From assembly GCA_902500825.1 (NCBI GenBank), contig CABVRX010000012.1, positions 1-64,000 on the forward strand: DNA of 64,000 nucleotides, read 5' to 3'. Origin of the DNA: an uncultured Nitrospira sp. (GTDB lineage Bacteria; Nitrospirota; Nitrospiria; Nitrospirales; Nitrospiraceae). Every line of letters begins with the position of its first letter. Positions within the stretch are counted from its first letter, which is position 1. This document shows, one piece after another, positions 52,030 to 62,507 of the stretch. The notes beneath the pieces are model-generated. The model saw only the letters and a program-made list of their open reading frames with translations. It searched no databases and was not told where the DNA came from. The translations under genes and the position numbers were made by a program.

Positions 52030-53494
52030 ATCTTAACGTCAGCACCGCCTGCATGGCGAGCTGCACGAGCGGATTGGGGTAGATCCCGAAGATCACCACG
52101 CCGGCCACCGCGCAGGCCAACACGATGGAGAGAGTCGGGGACATGACGAACTGCGGAGCGCTATCGGCGGCGTCACTCGGCTCCCGCATGTACATGACCA
52201 TCACCAGCCGGAGATAGAAATAAGCCGACACGGCGGCGAAAATCAGCGCGATGACCGCCAGCCACGTCATGCCGGCTTCCACGGCAGACATAAACACGTA
52301 AAATTTTCCGATAAACCCCGCAGTGGGAGGAATGCCCGCCAATGAGACCATGAAAATCAACATGAGCAGCGCTGCCACAGGATGGCGCTTGGACAGACCG
52401 GTGAAGTCCTCGATTTCATCTCCTTCGACCCCGTCTTTGCGGAGCATAGCGACGATGGCGAATGCGCCGAAGGTCATGAAGGTATAGAGCGCGAGATAGA
52501 GCAACACACTGGCGATACCCGAAGAGTTTTCTAATCGTCCGGCCGCCACCACGCCGATCAAGGCATAGCCGGCATGGGCGATACTCGAATAGGCAAGCAT
52601 CCGCTTGATATTCGTCTGCACCAACGCCACGACATTTCCCAGCACCAGGGTGGCAAGACAGAGCAGGAGGAAGATGGCGGACCAATTGGCTTTCAGACCG
52701 CCGAGCCCCTCAATAAATACCCGGAGGAACGCACCGAAGCTGGCGGCTTTGGATGCCACGGCCATGAAGGCGGTGACCGAGGTTGGGGCGCCTTGATAGA
52801 CGTCCGGCGTCCACATATGAAACGGCACGACGGCGAGTTTGAACCCGAATCCGACCGCGAGCAGGATCGTTGCGAATAACAACAGGGGATCGTCCAGGCT
52901 TTGCCCTGCGATCGCTGTGGCAATGGCCGGAAGTCTGGTGCTTCCGGTCGCGCCGTAGAGGAGTGAGATACCGTATAAGAGGATGCCGGATGAAAATGCG
53001 CCCAGGACGAAGTATTTTGCCGACGCTTCGAGCGACCGAGGTTCCGATCGCTTCAGTCCCGCCATCACGTAGAGCGAAAGGGACATGAGTTCAGTACCGA
53101 GATAGATCGTCAGCAAGTCGGCTGCCGAGACCATGACCATCATCCCCGAGAGGGCGAGCAAGACAAAGCCATAGTATTCGCCGAAGTACAGCCGCTCTTC
53201 CTTGAGGTAGGAATGCGAGAGGAGAATCGTGAGGCCGGTAACAAAATAGAGCAGCAGTTTCCAAAAGGCTCCATAGGTGTCGATGACCACGAGCCCGCTA
53301 AAAGCCTCGGTAGGAGTGCTCATCTGCGAGGCCGTCAAACCCATGCAAATGGCAAGTGTTCCCAGGCTCAACCACACCAATCCATCTTTGTCGGATTGGC
53401 GCAGGACCGGATCGAGCACAAGCACGATACAGGCGGCGGTGATGACCAACAGCTCCGGCAGAATGAGAAACAGGTCTCCAACAGAGAAGGTCAT
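52028..53494 (-). CDS. nuoN: NADH-quinone oxidoreductase subunit N
   Basis: NuoN is one of three antiporter-like proton-pumping subunits of complex I. 488 residues, about 14 transmembrane helices. Conserved Glu in Leu-Gly-Thr-Glu-Leu-Met-Ser-Leu, a Lys in Phe-Gly-Phe-Lys-Leu-Ala-Val-Val-Pro-Phe-His and His-Met-Trp-Thr-Pro-Asp-Val-Tyr-Gln-Gly. It overlaps nuoM by 4 bp and is the last gene of the operon; a MITE-like repeat abuts its stop codon. Confidence 0.96.
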   Translation of the reverse strand: MTFSVGDLFLILPELLVITAACIVLVLDPVLRQSDKDGLVWLSLGTLAICMGLTASQMSTPTEAFSGLVVIDTYGAFWKLLLYFVTGLTILLSHSYLKEERLYFGEYYGFVLLALSGMMVMVSAADLLTIYLGTELMSLSLYVMAGLKRSEPRSLEASAKYFVLGAFSSGILLYGISLLYGATGSTRLPAIATAIAGQSLDDPLLLFATILLAVGFGFKLAVVPFHMWTPDVYQGAPTSVTAFMAVASKAASFGAFLRVFIEGLGGLKANWSAIFLLLCLATLVLGNVVALVQTNIKRMLAYSSIAHAGYALIGVVAAGRLENSSGIASVLLYLALYTFMTFGAFAIVAMLRKDGVEGDEIEDFTGLSKRHPVAALLMLIFMVSLAGIPPTAGFIGKFYVFMSAVEAGMTWLAVIALIFAAVSAYFYLRLVMVMYMREPSDAADSAPQFVMSPTLSIVLACAVAGVVIFGIYPNPLVQLAMQAVLTLR

Positions 53495-55065
53495 GGCCGC
53501 CTTCCCTCCGTCTCGGCACTCGTGAAGCCCGCGTCGCCGCCTGCATCGACGAGCCTGCGAGGCGTGTGAAGCTCTGGGTTTACGGCTGCCGCCTGCTCAG
53601 GAGCCGCCGGGAAGACGCGAGCGATGACTTTCTCCACGCTTGGGTGCATGCGGGTCAGGATAGGGTTCGGGAACAATCCAATCAGAAAGATCAACACGAC
53701 GAGCGGCACCAGGGTCACCATCTCGCGCAGATTGACATCGCGTAGTTTCGGAAGCATGTGCGGAGCCGGCACGCCGAACGCGACACGTTGAACCATCCAA
53801 AGTAAGTAGGCGGCGGCGAGGATGATTCCCAGCGAGGCGAAGGCTGTGGCGACCTTGCTCCAGAGGAAGGTGCCTGCCAGAACCATAAACTCCCCGACGA
53901 AACTGTTGGTGCCGGGCAATCCCAATGAAGACAATGCAAAAATGACCAGAAACGTTGCATACCGTGGCATCGGCTTGGTCAGCCCGATATTGTCCGCGAT
54001 CTGTCGGCTGTGGGTGCGTTCGTAAATCACCCCTACGCAGAGAAAGAGTCCGCCGGTGGTGATGCCGTGATTCACCATCTGCATCACGGCGCCTTCGATT
54101 CCCTGAATATTGAACATGAACAGGCCGAGCGTGACGAACCCCATGTGGCTGACGCTCGAATAGGCGATGAGTTTTTTCAGGTCATCCTGGGCCAACGCCA
54201 TGTACGCGCCATAGATGATGGCGACAATCGAGAGAACCACCATCAACGGTGTAAACGCTTGAGATGCGTCGGGCAACATCGGCAAACTGAAGCGCAAAAA
54301 TCCATAGGTGCCCATCTTGAGCAGGACGCTGGCGAGAATCACGCTGCCTGCCGTCGGCGCTTCCACGTGCGCGTCGGGTAACCAGGTATGGAAGGGGAAC
54401 ATGGGCACCTTGACGGCAAATGCGGCGAAGAATGCCAGGAAGATCCAGAATTGCAGCGACTTGGAATAGGTGCCTTGGCTCAATTGAAGAATGTCGAATG
54501 TATGGCCTCCCTGAAAATACAGCACCAAGATCGCGACCAGCAGCAAGACACTGCCGGCCAGGGTATAGAGAAAGAATTTGATTGCGGCATAGAGCCGATT
54601 CGGTCCACCCCAGACACCGATCAAGAGATACATCGGGATCAGCATCGCTTCCCAAAATACGTAGAACAACACAAAATCCAGCGCTAAGAACACGCCGATC
54701 ATGGCGCCTTCCATGATCAGCAGCACGGCCATGAAGCTTTGGACTCTCGATTCGATGGAGTGCCAAGAAATTAGGACGCAGAGCGGCATCAGGATTGTCG
54801 TCATGAGAACCAGCGGCAGACTGATGCCGTCGAGCCCAAGCCGATAATGAATCGGCGGCGACGAGATCCACAAGGCCGATTCCACGAACTGCATATGGCT
54901 GGAGGAGGGATCGAACAACCACCAGAGCGGAAGGGAGATCAGTACGTCAGCCACGGTGACGATGAGGGCGATGAGCCGAGCGGAGGCGTCCTTCACGAAA
55001 AAGACAGCGGCCGCTCCGATCAGCGGGAGAAAGATCAGTGCCGTAAGCCAAGGAAAGCCGGTCAT
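53491..55065 (-). CDS. nuoM: NADH-quinone oxidoreductase subunit M
   Basis: NuoM is the second antiporter-like subunit. About 524 residues with conserved Trp-Glu-Ala-Met-Leu-Ile-Pro-Met-Tyr, a Lys in Phe-Ala-Val-Lys-Val-Pro-Met-Phe-Pro-Phe-His and Thr-Trp-Leu-Pro-Asp-Ala-His-Val-Glu-Ala-Pro. The start at 55065 is chosen because Met-Thr-Gly-Phe-Pro-Trp begins the first helix; an upstream in-frame ATG at 55086 is possible. It is followed by nuoN with ATGA overlap. Confidence 0.95.
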   Translation of the reverse strand: MTGFPWLTALIFLPLIGAAAVFFVKDASARLIALIVTVADVLISLPLWWLFDPSSSHMQFVESALWISSPPIHYRLGLDGISLPLVLMTTILMPLCVLISWHSIESRVQSFMAVLLIMEGAMIGVFLALDFVLFYVFWEAMLIPMYLLIGVWGGPNRLYAAIKFFLYTLAGSVLLLVAILVLYFQGGHTFDILQLSQGTYSKSLQFWIFLAFFAAFAVKVPMFPFHTWLPDAHVEAPTAGSVILASVLLKMGTYGFLRFSLPMLPDASQAFTPLMVVLSIVAIIYGAYMALAQDDLKKLIAYSSVSHMGFVTLGLFMFNIQGIEGAVMQMVNHGITTGGLFLCVGVIYERTHSRQIADNIGLTKPMPRYATFLVIFALSSLGLPGTNSFVGEFMVLAGTFLWSKVATAFASLGIILAAAYLLWMVQRVAFGVPAPHMLPKLRDVNLREMVTLVPLVVLIFLIGLFPNPILTRMHPSVEKVIARVFPAAPEQAAAVNPELHTPRRLVDAGGDAGFTSAETEGRRP

Positions 55066-55146
55066 CGGAGTTCCCGTAGCGAACATTTATGAGCGAACAA
55101 TGCCATGCCGATATACCACCTGGTGTCTCACGACATTTCCTGTCGT

Positions 55147-57045
55147 TCAAAGAAGCAGGTACGCCGTCAAAATTACAATCCCTACTGCCATAGCCAACGC
55201 ATAGTGCTGGACTTGTCCGCTCTGGATCAGCCTTAATAACCATCCCCCCCACGCAACACCACGCGCGATGCCGTTGACTGCTCCGTCGATGAGATTGACG
55301 TCGACTCGCTTCCATAACTCAGAAGCAGCCGTACACGTTGGCCTGACAAACAGGCGGTCATAGGCTTCATCCACATACCATTTATTCAATGAGCCGCGAT
55401 ACAAGCTACCCCACTGTTGGGCCAAGCGCTCAGGGAGATCCGGGTTGAGTACATACACATAATACGCGGCGGCAATGCCGATCAGACCCATCGCGGTCGC
55501 CGCAGCCATAATCATGAGCCCATCCGAACCATGATGAGCAACCGCGTCGCGTCCGCTTGAAAACACCGGCTCCAGGAAGGACGGGATGCCGAGATAACCT
55601 GTCAGAATGCTGAACAGCGCGAGAATTAGGAGCGGCGTCGTCATCGTCTGTGATGGTTCATGGACCTGGTCGGCGTGGTGCGCATCGGCCCGCGAAGGGC
55701 CCCAAAAGGTCACGAACACCAAGCGGAAGCTGTAGAAGGCCGTCAGCAGGGCCGTCAGCAGCCCGAAGATCGTCAGTACCTGACCAAGACGGCCGGACGA
55801 CCAGGCGGACACGAGAATGTCATCCTTACTGAAGAATCCTGCCGTCAGCGGGAAGCCGGCGAGCGCCAGCGAACCGACCACAAACGTCCAGTAGGTAATC
55901 GGCAACTTGTCCTTGAGGCCGCCCATGTGTCTCATGTCCTGTTCATGATGCAGTGCGATAATGACCGAGCCGCAGCCTAGGAACAGCAGGGCTTTGAACG
56001 CGCCATGTGTCAATAAGTGGTACATGCCAGAGGCGTAGGCGCCGAGCCCGCAAGCCATGATCATGTAACCGAGCTGGCTGACCGTCGAATAGGCGACGAC
56101 GCGCTTGATATCGGTCTGAGTCAACGCAATCGTGGCGCCGAGGACCATCGTCGCCGCGCCTGTAATCGCGACCACGCTCATCGCGGTCGAAGAGAGGTTA
56201 TAGATCGGGGCAAGACGCGCCACCATGAAGACGCCGGCTGTGACCATCGTGGCGGCGTGAATGAGAGCCGAAATGGGCGTCGGTCCTTCCATCGCATCAG
56301 GCAACCAGACATGAAGCGGGACTTGTGCCGATTTGCCCACGGCGCCGGTGAACAGGAGAAGTCCGATCAGCGTGAATACCGACACCTCCCATGTCCCACC
56401 GAACGGGCCGAGGAGGTTCATCGTCACATCAGCCGCCTCGTGGAGGGCGGGAAAGATGTCGAGATAGTTCAGCGAACCGAATTGGTACCAGACAAGCAAC
56501 ATGCCCAGCATGAACCCAAAATCGCCCACGCGATTCACCAAGAAAGCCTTGGTCGCCGCAGCACAGGCGGAAGCACGTTCGTACCAATGGCCGATCAGCA
56601 AGTAGGAACACAGCCCCACAGCCTCCCAGAACACGAAGAGTTGCAATAAGTTGTCGGCCAATACCAACATCAACATCGAAAACGTGAACAGGGCGATGTA
56701 ACTGAAGAACCGGGCGTAACCCGGCTCGCCATGCATGTAGCCGATCGTATAGACATGCACGAGGGAGCTGACACCGGTGACCAACAGAAGCATGACGGCG
56801 GTCAGCCGGTCGATATGAAGACCGATGTGAATGTCGAGATGACCGGATGTCAGCCAGGTATACAGCGGAACCGAAATGATGGAGCCGGACACGGCCACTT
56901 CTAAAAATGCCGCCACCGACAAGCCGAGCGACAACACGACCGCCGGAACCGCGACAAGGTGCGCGCGCGCTCTAATACGCCAGCCGCCCAATCCTAGGAC
57001 AAGAAAGGCGGCCAACGGAAGGAGCGGGATGAGGGCGTACAACAT
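55147..57045 (-). CDS. nuoL: NADH-quinone oxidoreductase subunit L
   Basis: NuoL is the largest antiporter-like subunit; its C-terminal lateral helix spans the membrane arm. 632 residues: Phe-Trp-Glu-Ala-Val-Gly-Leu-Cys-Ser-Tyr-Leu-Leu-Ile-Gly, Val-Gly-Lys-Ser-Ala-Gln-Val-Pro-Leu-His-Val-Trp-Leu-Pro-Asp-Ala-Met-Glu-Gly-Pro, and the expected long C-terminal region. nuoM follows with an 81-bp gap. Confidence 0.96.
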   Translation of the reverse strand: MLYALIPLLPLAAFLVLGLGGWRIRARAHLVAVPAVVLSLGLSVAAFLEVAVSGSIISVPLYTWLTSGHLDIHIGLHIDRLTAVMLLLVTGVSSLVHVYTIGYMHGEPGYARFFSYIALFTFSMLMLVLADNLLQLFVFWEAVGLCSYLLIGHWYERASACAAATKAFLVNRVGDFGFMLGMLLVWYQFGSLNYLDIFPALHEAADVTMNLLGPFGGTWEVSVFTLIGLLLFTGAVGKSAQVPLHVWLPDAMEGPTPISALIHAATMVTAGVFMVARLAPIYNLSSTAMSVVAITGAATMVLGATIALTQTDIKRVVAYSTVSQLGYMIMACGLGAYASGMYHLLTHGAFKALLFLGCGSVIIALHHEQDMRHMGGLKDKLPITYWTFVVGSLALAGFPLTAGFFSKDDILVSAWSSGRLGQVLTIFGLLTALLTAFYSFRLVFVTFWGPSRADAHHADQVHEPSQTMTTPLLILALFSILTGYLGIPSFLEPVFSSGRDAVAHHGSDGLMIMAAATAMGLIGIAAAYYVYVLNPDLPERLAQQWGSLYRGSLNKWYVDEAYDRLFVRPTCTAASELWKRVDVNLIDGAVNGIARGVAWGGWLLRLIQSGQVQHYALAMAVGIVILTAYLLL

Positions 57046-57157
57046 CAGTGACCGTTCCTCGTCGTTCGTTCTTCGTGAGACACGATGGAAATGAACGGTT
57101 GCAAAGCTCGGTGATTCTCTGCAAAGGGCGCTTCACGCTTCACGAGAGACGGTTCCT

Positions 57158-57463
57158 TTACCATTTGAGCAGATTAAACTCTTCCACGTTGATCGTGGAT
57201 CTCGATCGGTGCAGGGCGATGATGATCGCCAGTCCGACTGCGACTTCCGCAGCCGCCACCGTCAACGCAAAAAAGACGAACACTTGACCGCCGAGATCTT
57301 GAAGGTGGTCGGAGAACGCGACGAAGTTAATGTTGGTCGCATTCAGCATCAGCTCCACCGACAGGAGAATGGCGATGATATTGCGCCGGATCAACACCCC
57401 CACAACGCCTGTCAGGAAGACAATGGCGCTCAAGATGAGGTAGTAGGAGATAGGGATGGTCAT
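57158..57463 (-). CDS. nuoK: NADH-quinone oxidoreductase subunit K
   Basis: NuoK, 101 residues with three transmembrane helices. Conserved Glu in [10 protein letters not shown] and a second acidic residue in [10 protein letters not shown]. These link proton transfer between the membrane and the antiporter subunits. It overlaps nuoJ by 4 bp and is followed by a 112-bp gap before nuoL. Confidence 0.96.
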   Translation of the reverse strand: MTIPISYYLILSAIVFLTGVVGVLIRRNIIAILLSVELMLNATNINFVAFSDHLQDLGGQVFVFFALTVAAAEVAVGLAIIIALHRSRSTINVEEFNLLKW

Positions 57464-58011
57464 TCGTCAACCGCCGTCTGACTCATGTGTGACGCGTCGT
57501 TTTCACCGATGTCTCGTTTCGCGAGGACGATGGCGCCGATCATGGCTACCAAGAGAACCAACGAGGCCACCTCGAAGGGGAACAAGTAGGTCGAATAAAG
57601 TATTTTTCCGATGGCCAACGTATTGTCGGCGACGATTGCGTCATGCGGTCCAGATTGGAGCGATCGACTGCCGGAATCTGTCGCTCCCGCTCCGGAGAGC
57701 AGCACGATGGACTCGATGAGCAGCGGGACACAGACAAATCCCGCGATCCGCCATTGGCTATGATAACGGTCGTCTTGCTTGACGTTCAGTATCATGACGA
57801 CGAATAGATACAGCACGAGGATGGCTCCGGCATAGACGATAATCTGTACGGCGGCAAGGAATTCGGCATGGAGTGTGATGAAGAGCCCTGCGACATGGAA
57901 AAACATGACAAGTAAGGAAAGCGCGCTGTAGACGGGGTTTCTCAGCGCGACCACCATCATGGAGGTGATGGCGATCATCCCGGCGAAGTATCCAAAAAAC
58001 AGCTGCGACAT
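57460..58011 (-). CDS. nuoJ: NADH-quinone oxidoreductase subunit J
   Basis: NuoJ, 183 residues, five transmembrane helices: an N-terminal helix with Ala-Gly-Met-Ile-Ala, Leu-Ser-Leu-Leu-Val and the conserved [13 protein letters not shown] motif of helix 3, which forms the pi-bulge important for proton coupling. It overlaps nuoK. A soluble loop precedes the last helix. Confidence 0.95.
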   Translation of the reverse strand: MSQLFFGYFAGMIAITSMMVVALRNPVYSALSLLVMFFHVAGLFITLHAEFLAAVQIIVYAGAILVLYLFVVMILNVKQDDRYHSQWRIAGFVCVPLLIESIVLLSGAGATDSGSRSLQSGPHDAIVADNTLAIGKILYSTYLFPFEVASLVLLVAMIGAIVLAKRDIGENDASHMSQTAVDE

Positions 58012-58100
58012 GAGACGGTTCCTGGGTTAGCGGTCGATCAAGGCCGGACTAACGCAACGGTGTTGCAGTCATCGCTCGTCCGATGCGTACTCTCTGAGAA

Positions 58101-58667
58101 TCAGTCCGGTTTGGGTGGCACATGCTTGAATGCCACGTTGAAAAACGCGACGTTTGGATGTTGAAGTTCCAGGCGTTTTTCACGGACCGGAAATGAGCGG
58201 TCGCCGATTGCGAGCAATTGTTGTTTATTCAAGTGGAGCTGGCGCTTGTCGTAGACTGCCCACTCGAATTCTCTCGTCATGCCCAGTGCATCGACGGGGC
58301 AGGCATCCACACACATCCCGCAGAACAAGCAACGGGTCATGTCCATGTAATATTCTTTAGAGTAACGTTTTGTCGGTTCACCAGGCACTTCTGCACTGAC
58401 GACCCGGATGACGCGAGACGGACAGGCTGCTTCACAGAGATCGCATCCCACGCACTTCTCGGTTCCATCATCGTATCGGAGCAGCGCGAGCATGCCTCGA
58501 TAATTGTCCGGCAGTGTGCGTTTTTCGTGAGGGTATTGCAAGGTCACGGGACGATAATGAAGCAGATGCGACAAGGTCGCCTTCATGCCGACGAGAATCT
58601 CGTAGAATGTGATCGTCTTGAACCACTCGTACAGGTTCAAACGCTTGGTGGTCGAGGTAGATGCCAT
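58101..58667 (-). CDS. nuoI: NADH-quinone oxidoreductase subunit I
   Basis: NuoI carries the two [4Fe-4S] clusters N6a and N6b that lead electrons to the quinone site. 188 residues with Cys-Val-Gly-Cys-Asp-Leu-Cys...Cys-Pro and Cys-Leu-Phe-Cys-Gly-Met-Cys...Cys-Pro, the classical pair of ferredoxin motifs. Cytoplasmic face of the membrane. It is 14 bp downstream of nuoH. Confidence 0.96.
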   Translation of the reverse strand: MASTSTTKRLNLYEWFKTITFYEILVGMKATLSHLLHYRPVTLQYPHEKRTLPDNYRGMLALLRYDDGTEKCVGCDLCEAACPSRVIRVVSAEVPGEPTKRYSKEYYMDMTRCLFCGMCVDACPVDALGMTREFEWAVYDKRQLHLNKQQLLAIGDRSFPVREKRLELQHPNVAFFNVAFKHVPPKPD

Positions 58668-58681
58668 ATCGGTCTCGTCCG

Positions 58682-59758
58682 TTACTTCATCTGTTGGTAG
58701 AAAAACACCGCAAGGGCTGTTACGACGATGTTACCCAACGCAATGGGCAGCATCACCTTCCAGCCGAATCGCATCAGCTGATCGTATCGTAGCCTCGGTA
58801 ATGTGGCCCGAAGCCAGAAAAAGAGGAACAAGAACGAGTACGTCTTGACTGCAAACCACATCGTATTCTCGACCCAGGCCAAGGACGGCAAACCGATGAG
58901 CGCCATGATCGTTCCTGGGTACGGTGCGTTGCATCCGCCGAGGAACAGCGCGGCCGCTACGCAGGACACTAATACCATGTTGGCGTACTCGGCGAGGAAG
59001 AAGAAGGCGAATCTGAGGCCGCTGTATTCAGTGAAGAAGCCGGCGACGAGCTCGCTCTCCGCTTCAGGCAGATCGAACGGGACCCGATTGGTTTCCGCCA
59101 CCGATGAGATCACGTAGACGACAAACGCAAAAATTTGCGGGGCCGGTAACGCGAAGAGATACCAATTCCAAAAGCCTCCGGCCTGTGCGTCGGTGATTTT
59201 CACAAGGCTGAGCGAACCGGCCAGAATCAACACTCCGACAATGGACAATCCGACGTTGAGCTCGTAGCTGATGATCTGTGCCGCCGACCGTAGTCCGCCG
59301 AGCAATGAATATTTGCTGTTGGAAGCCCAACCTCCGAGGATGATGCCGTAGGCCCCGAGCGAGGCGAATGCCAGGATGTACAGAATGCCGATGTTGATGT
59401 CGCTGATCACGAACGGCCTCACCGTGATGCCGTTGATCTCAAACGTCTGGTTGGGACCCCACGGAATCACGGCAAATCCGATGAACGCGGGAATTAAACA
59501 AAGAATCGGCGCGACTGTGAAAAGGAACTTGTTGGCACCGGCAGGGATGATGTCTTCCTTGAAGAAGAGCTTGATGGCATCCGCAAACGGTTGGAGAATG
59601 CCGTAGGGTCCAACTTCCATCGGTCCCATGCGGTCCTGCATCCACCCTAAGACTTTTCGTTCCGCAAGGGTGAGGATGAGTACCGTGACGACCACGATGC
59701 CCATGACCGCGGCGATCTGGGTAAGGGAGATAGCGAGACGCAATCCGAATTCAGTCAC
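58682..59758 (-). CDS. nuoH: NADH-quinone oxidoreductase subunit H
   Basis: NuoH forms the membrane anchor of the quinone site. 358 residues, eight or so helices; Glu-Arg-Lys-Val-Leu-Gly-Trp-Met-Gln-Asp-Arg-Met-Gly-Pro in loop 1, the conserved Asn-Arg-Val-Pro-Phe-Asp-Leu-Pro-Glu-Ala-Glu-Ser-Glu-Leu-Val-Ala-Gly loop and a C-terminal Arg-Ala-Thr-Leu-Pro-Arg-Leu-Arg-Tyr-Asp-Gln. Start at ATG 59758. Confidence 0.97.
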   Translation of the reverse strand: MTEFGLRLAISLTQIAAVMGIVVVTVLILTLAERKVLGWMQDRMGPMEVGPYGILQPFADAIKLFFKEDIIPAGANKFLFTVAPILCLIPAFIGFAVIPWGPNQTFEINGITVRPFVISDINIGILYILAFASLGAYGIILGGWASNSKYSLLGGLRSAAQIISYELNVGLSIVGVLILAGSLSLVKITDAQAGGFWNWYLFALPAPQIFAFVVYVISSVAETNRVPFDLPEAESELVAGFFTEYSGLRFAFFFLAEYANMVLVSCVAAALFLGGCNAPYPGTIMALIGLPSLAWVENTMWFAVKTYSFLFLFFWLRATLPRLRYDQLMRFGWKVMLPIALGNIVVTALAVFFYQQMK

Positions 59759-59804
59759 AATTGGACTCCTCGATTAGCATCGTCATCAGCGATGAAGAAA
59801 GTCA

Positions 59805-62471
59805 TCACGCCACCCTCATGATGGACACGGTCGCTGTCCGGAACGACGGCGCATGGGTGATCGGATCGATGACGCATTCAAATAGTCGAACAGCATCTTG
59901 GCCGAAGTGAGACGGGAACCATGCCGTACCTTGTGGGACCCGCTCCATAATCTTGACCTCGGTCGTCATTTCCCCGGACGTGCTTGAGAGGCGGACCCGA
60001 TCTCCATCCGATAAGGCAAAGCGTGCGGCGTCAAGCGGACTGATACGGAGTCGGCCTGTTCCTTCGATCTGTAACAACCCCTTCGATCGTGTGGATAATT
60101 TCCCGGAGTGGAACAGACTCTGTGTCAATTCCAGCCGTACGGTTCCATCGGGCCTGGCCGCTCGCGAAATAGGGCGGTACCTGGTTGCGAGGTCATGCTG
60201 ATAGCCGGTCGTGAGATAGCGGTCCACGACCGAGCGATCAACTTTGGGCGGCACCGGTGTCGGCCCCAGCGAGCCATAGCCGGGAATGAGACTTCGAATT
60301 TCCTTGAGGATCTCTTTGCTTTCGGCATACTCCATCGGCGAATCCAATAGGATTGAAAGCGCGGAAAAGACTTCCCAGTCAGGGCGGCTTTCTCCGACAG
60401 GCTCGATCGCCGGACGAACGGCCTGAACATGTCCCTCGGTATTGGTGAACGTCCCATGTTTTTCCAAGGAAGAAGCGGCCGGCAACACGACGTGGGCCAA
60501 GGCGGCCGTCTCCGTTAAAAAGAGCTCCTGACACACCAAGAGATCAAGATTGCGTAGTGATTGCTCGGCCTTTATCGTCGCAGGGAGGCTTCCGACCGGA
60601 TTCTCTCCGACAATGTACATCGCCTTGAGGGATCCCGCGTTGGCTCGATCCAACATTTCGATGAGAGATGCTCCTCTGTCGGTCGGGAATTCGCCTTTCC
60701 ATTGCTTGGTGATCCTTTCGCGATCTGCATCACTGGCGATGGGGCAGGCACCAGGCAGAAATTCTGTGACGGTTCCCATTTCGACCGCGCCCTGGTCGTT
60801 GTTTTCCTCGGCAAGCGGCGCAAAACCACAGCCGGGATCATCCAATTTCCCTGTCAGCAGAAGCAGATCGAGGAGAGTTAAACACCCGCTATAGCCATGT
60901 TCACTCCGCAGCAAAAGCTGTCCTGCCAAGATAACGACCCGGCGTGCTCCTGCCGCCACTTTGGCTGCTCTCGCAAAAGAGTCCGGCTCGATTCCGGTCG
61001 CCGCCTGTAAATCCTTCCAGGAGATCCCTTGCAGTGCACTCGTAATGGCGTTGAGATATGCCGGATACCGTTGCGCGAGGTCCGGATGTGCCAAGTTCTG
61101 CTCTACAACGGCCTTCACCAGACCGAGGATGCCATAGTGCGTGTTGCCGGTCGGAATACGGAAATGATGGTGTGAGAGATTGGCGATATTGCTCATCGTA
61201 TCGACGACCGGTTCCAGCGATTCAATTGTGATCAGTGTCGCCCGGCGCTTCTTGACCGCCTCTTTGACTTTCAGACCCGTAATCGGGTTTGTTTCGGTAA
61301 TGTTCGTGCCGACGAGGAGTAGGACATCGGCATCCAGGATGTCGTCGAAGGTGACGGTCCACCGATGCGTGCCCTGGACGAGTTGCATGGCCTGCAGGCC
61401 GTTGACATGGCCATAGCGCGCGCTGCTGTCGATATGGTTGGTGCCGACGGCGACGCGGAGAAATTTCTGAAAAAGGTACAATTCCTCGTTGGTGCAACGG
61501 CCTGAGATCAATCCTCCGAAACTCTGCCCCCCATGCGCGGCTTTAATCTCACCGACGCGGCCGGCAACGTACTCCAAGGCTTCTTCCCACGTCGTTTGCG
61601 CAAGTGCGCCATCGCGCCGAATGAGCGGATGCGTCAGGCGATGTGGATCACTGGGCGCATGGAATCCAAAAAACCCCCGAGCACACAGGTCTCCGTTGTT
61701 GCGACCGGCTCCATGCGCCGAGTTCACTTCAATGAGTTCCTCTCCCTTCGTCTGCACGGTGATCTGGCACCCGTCTCCGCAGTACCCGCAGATGGTCTCT
61801 GCTCGTTTCAGCATCCAGGGCCGGTACTCATACATGGACAGTCGGCTGGTAATCGCTCCGACGGGACAGATCTGAACGCAGCCCCCGCAGAACTCGCAAT
61901 CGAGCGGGTGAGCACCGAAGTGCTTGATCTCCGTCATGGTACCGCGACCGACCGGGGCCAACGCTTTGACGTCCATCACTTCGTCGCAATACCGGACACA
62001 GCGGAGGCACTGCACGCAGCGATTCATCTGCGTTTCGATGAGCGGACTGAAATACTCCTTTTGGAAAATGCGCTTGGTTTCGACGAACCGGCTGGCCGCG
62101 GTGTACTGATGCGAAAAGTCTTGAAGGTCGCACTTCCCCCCTTGGTCGCACACCGGACAATCGAGCGGATGATTGGCCAGAATGAACTCGAGTACCGATT
62201 TATGGGCGTCGTTGACCACGGTATTGGCGGTGCGTACGTTCATCCCTTCGTCGGCCGGTGTGCTGCAGGCTGTTTGAAGCTTGGGCATCTTTTCGATTTC
62301 AACCAAACACATACGGCAATTGGCGTCCGGTTTGAGTTTCGGATGATAGCAGAAGTGTGGAATCATGACGCCGACGCGGCGGGCTGCTTCGATCACCAAT
62401 GTCCCTTTCGGAACGTTGACTGTCATTCCGTCGATCGTGATGCGAACCATCTGTGGTGTGGTCTCAGACAT
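59805..62471 (-). CDS. nuoG: NADH-quinone oxidoreductase subunit G
   Basis: NuoG is the largest peripheral subunit (888 aa). The N-terminal part holds a [2Fe-2S] cluster (Cys-Tyr-His-Pro...Cys-Arg-Met-Cys), then His-plus-Cys and CxxCxxC cluster motifs (Cys-Val-Gln-Cys-Leu-Arg-Cys; Cys-Glu-Phe-Cys-Gly-Gly-Cys). Near residue 225 Cys-Gly-Tyr-Cys-Gly-Asp-Gly-Cys with a later Cys-Ala-Arg-Gly matches the N7 cluster seen in some NuoG. The rest resembles a molybdopterin oxidoreductase without its cofactor. nuoH follows after 46 bp. Confidence 0.96.
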   Translation of the reverse strand: MSETTPQMVRITIDGMTVNVPKGTLVIEAARRVGVMIPHFCYHPKLKPDANCRMCLVEIEKMPKLQTACSTPADEGMNVRTANTVVNDAHKSVLEFILANHPLDCPVCDQGGKCDLQDFSHQYTAASRFVETKRIFQKEYFSPLIETQMNRCVQCLRCVRYCDEVMDVKALAPVGRGTMTEIKHFGAHPLDCEFCGGCVQICPVGAITSRLSMYEYRPWMLKRAETICGYCGDGCQITVQTKGEELIEVNSAHGAGRNNGDLCARGFFGFHAPSDPHRLTHPLIRRDGALAQTTWEEALEYVAGRVGEIKAAHGGQSFGGLISGRCTNEELYLFQKFLRVAVGTNHIDSSARYGHVNGLQAMQLVQGTHRWTVTFDDILDADVLLLVGTNITETNPITGLKVKEAVKKRRATLITIESLEPVVDTMSNIANLSHHHFRIPTGNTHYGILGLVKAVVEQNLAHPDLAQRYPAYLNAITSALQGISWKDLQAATGIEPDSFARAAKVAAGARRVVILAGQLLLRSEHGYSGCLTLLDLLLLTGKLDDPGCGFAPLAEENNDQGAVEMGTVTEFLPGACPIASDADRERITKQWKGEFPTDRGASLIEMLDRANAGSLKAMYIVGENPVGSLPATIKAEQSLRNLDLLVCQELFLTETAALAHVVLPAASSLEKHGTFTNTEGHVQAVRPAIEPVGESRPDWEVFSALSILLDSPMEYAESKEILKEIRSLIPGYGSLGPTPVPPKVDRSVVDRYLTTGYQHDLATRYRPISRAARPDGTVRLELTQSLFHSGKLSTRSKGLLQIEGTGRLRISPLDAARFALSDGDRVRLSSTSGEMTTEVKIMERVPQGTAWFPSHFGQDAVRLFECVIDPITHAPSFRTATVSIMRVA

Positions 62472-62507
62472 AACCCAACGATATCATCTCATGACCGGGA
62501 GGGGTTC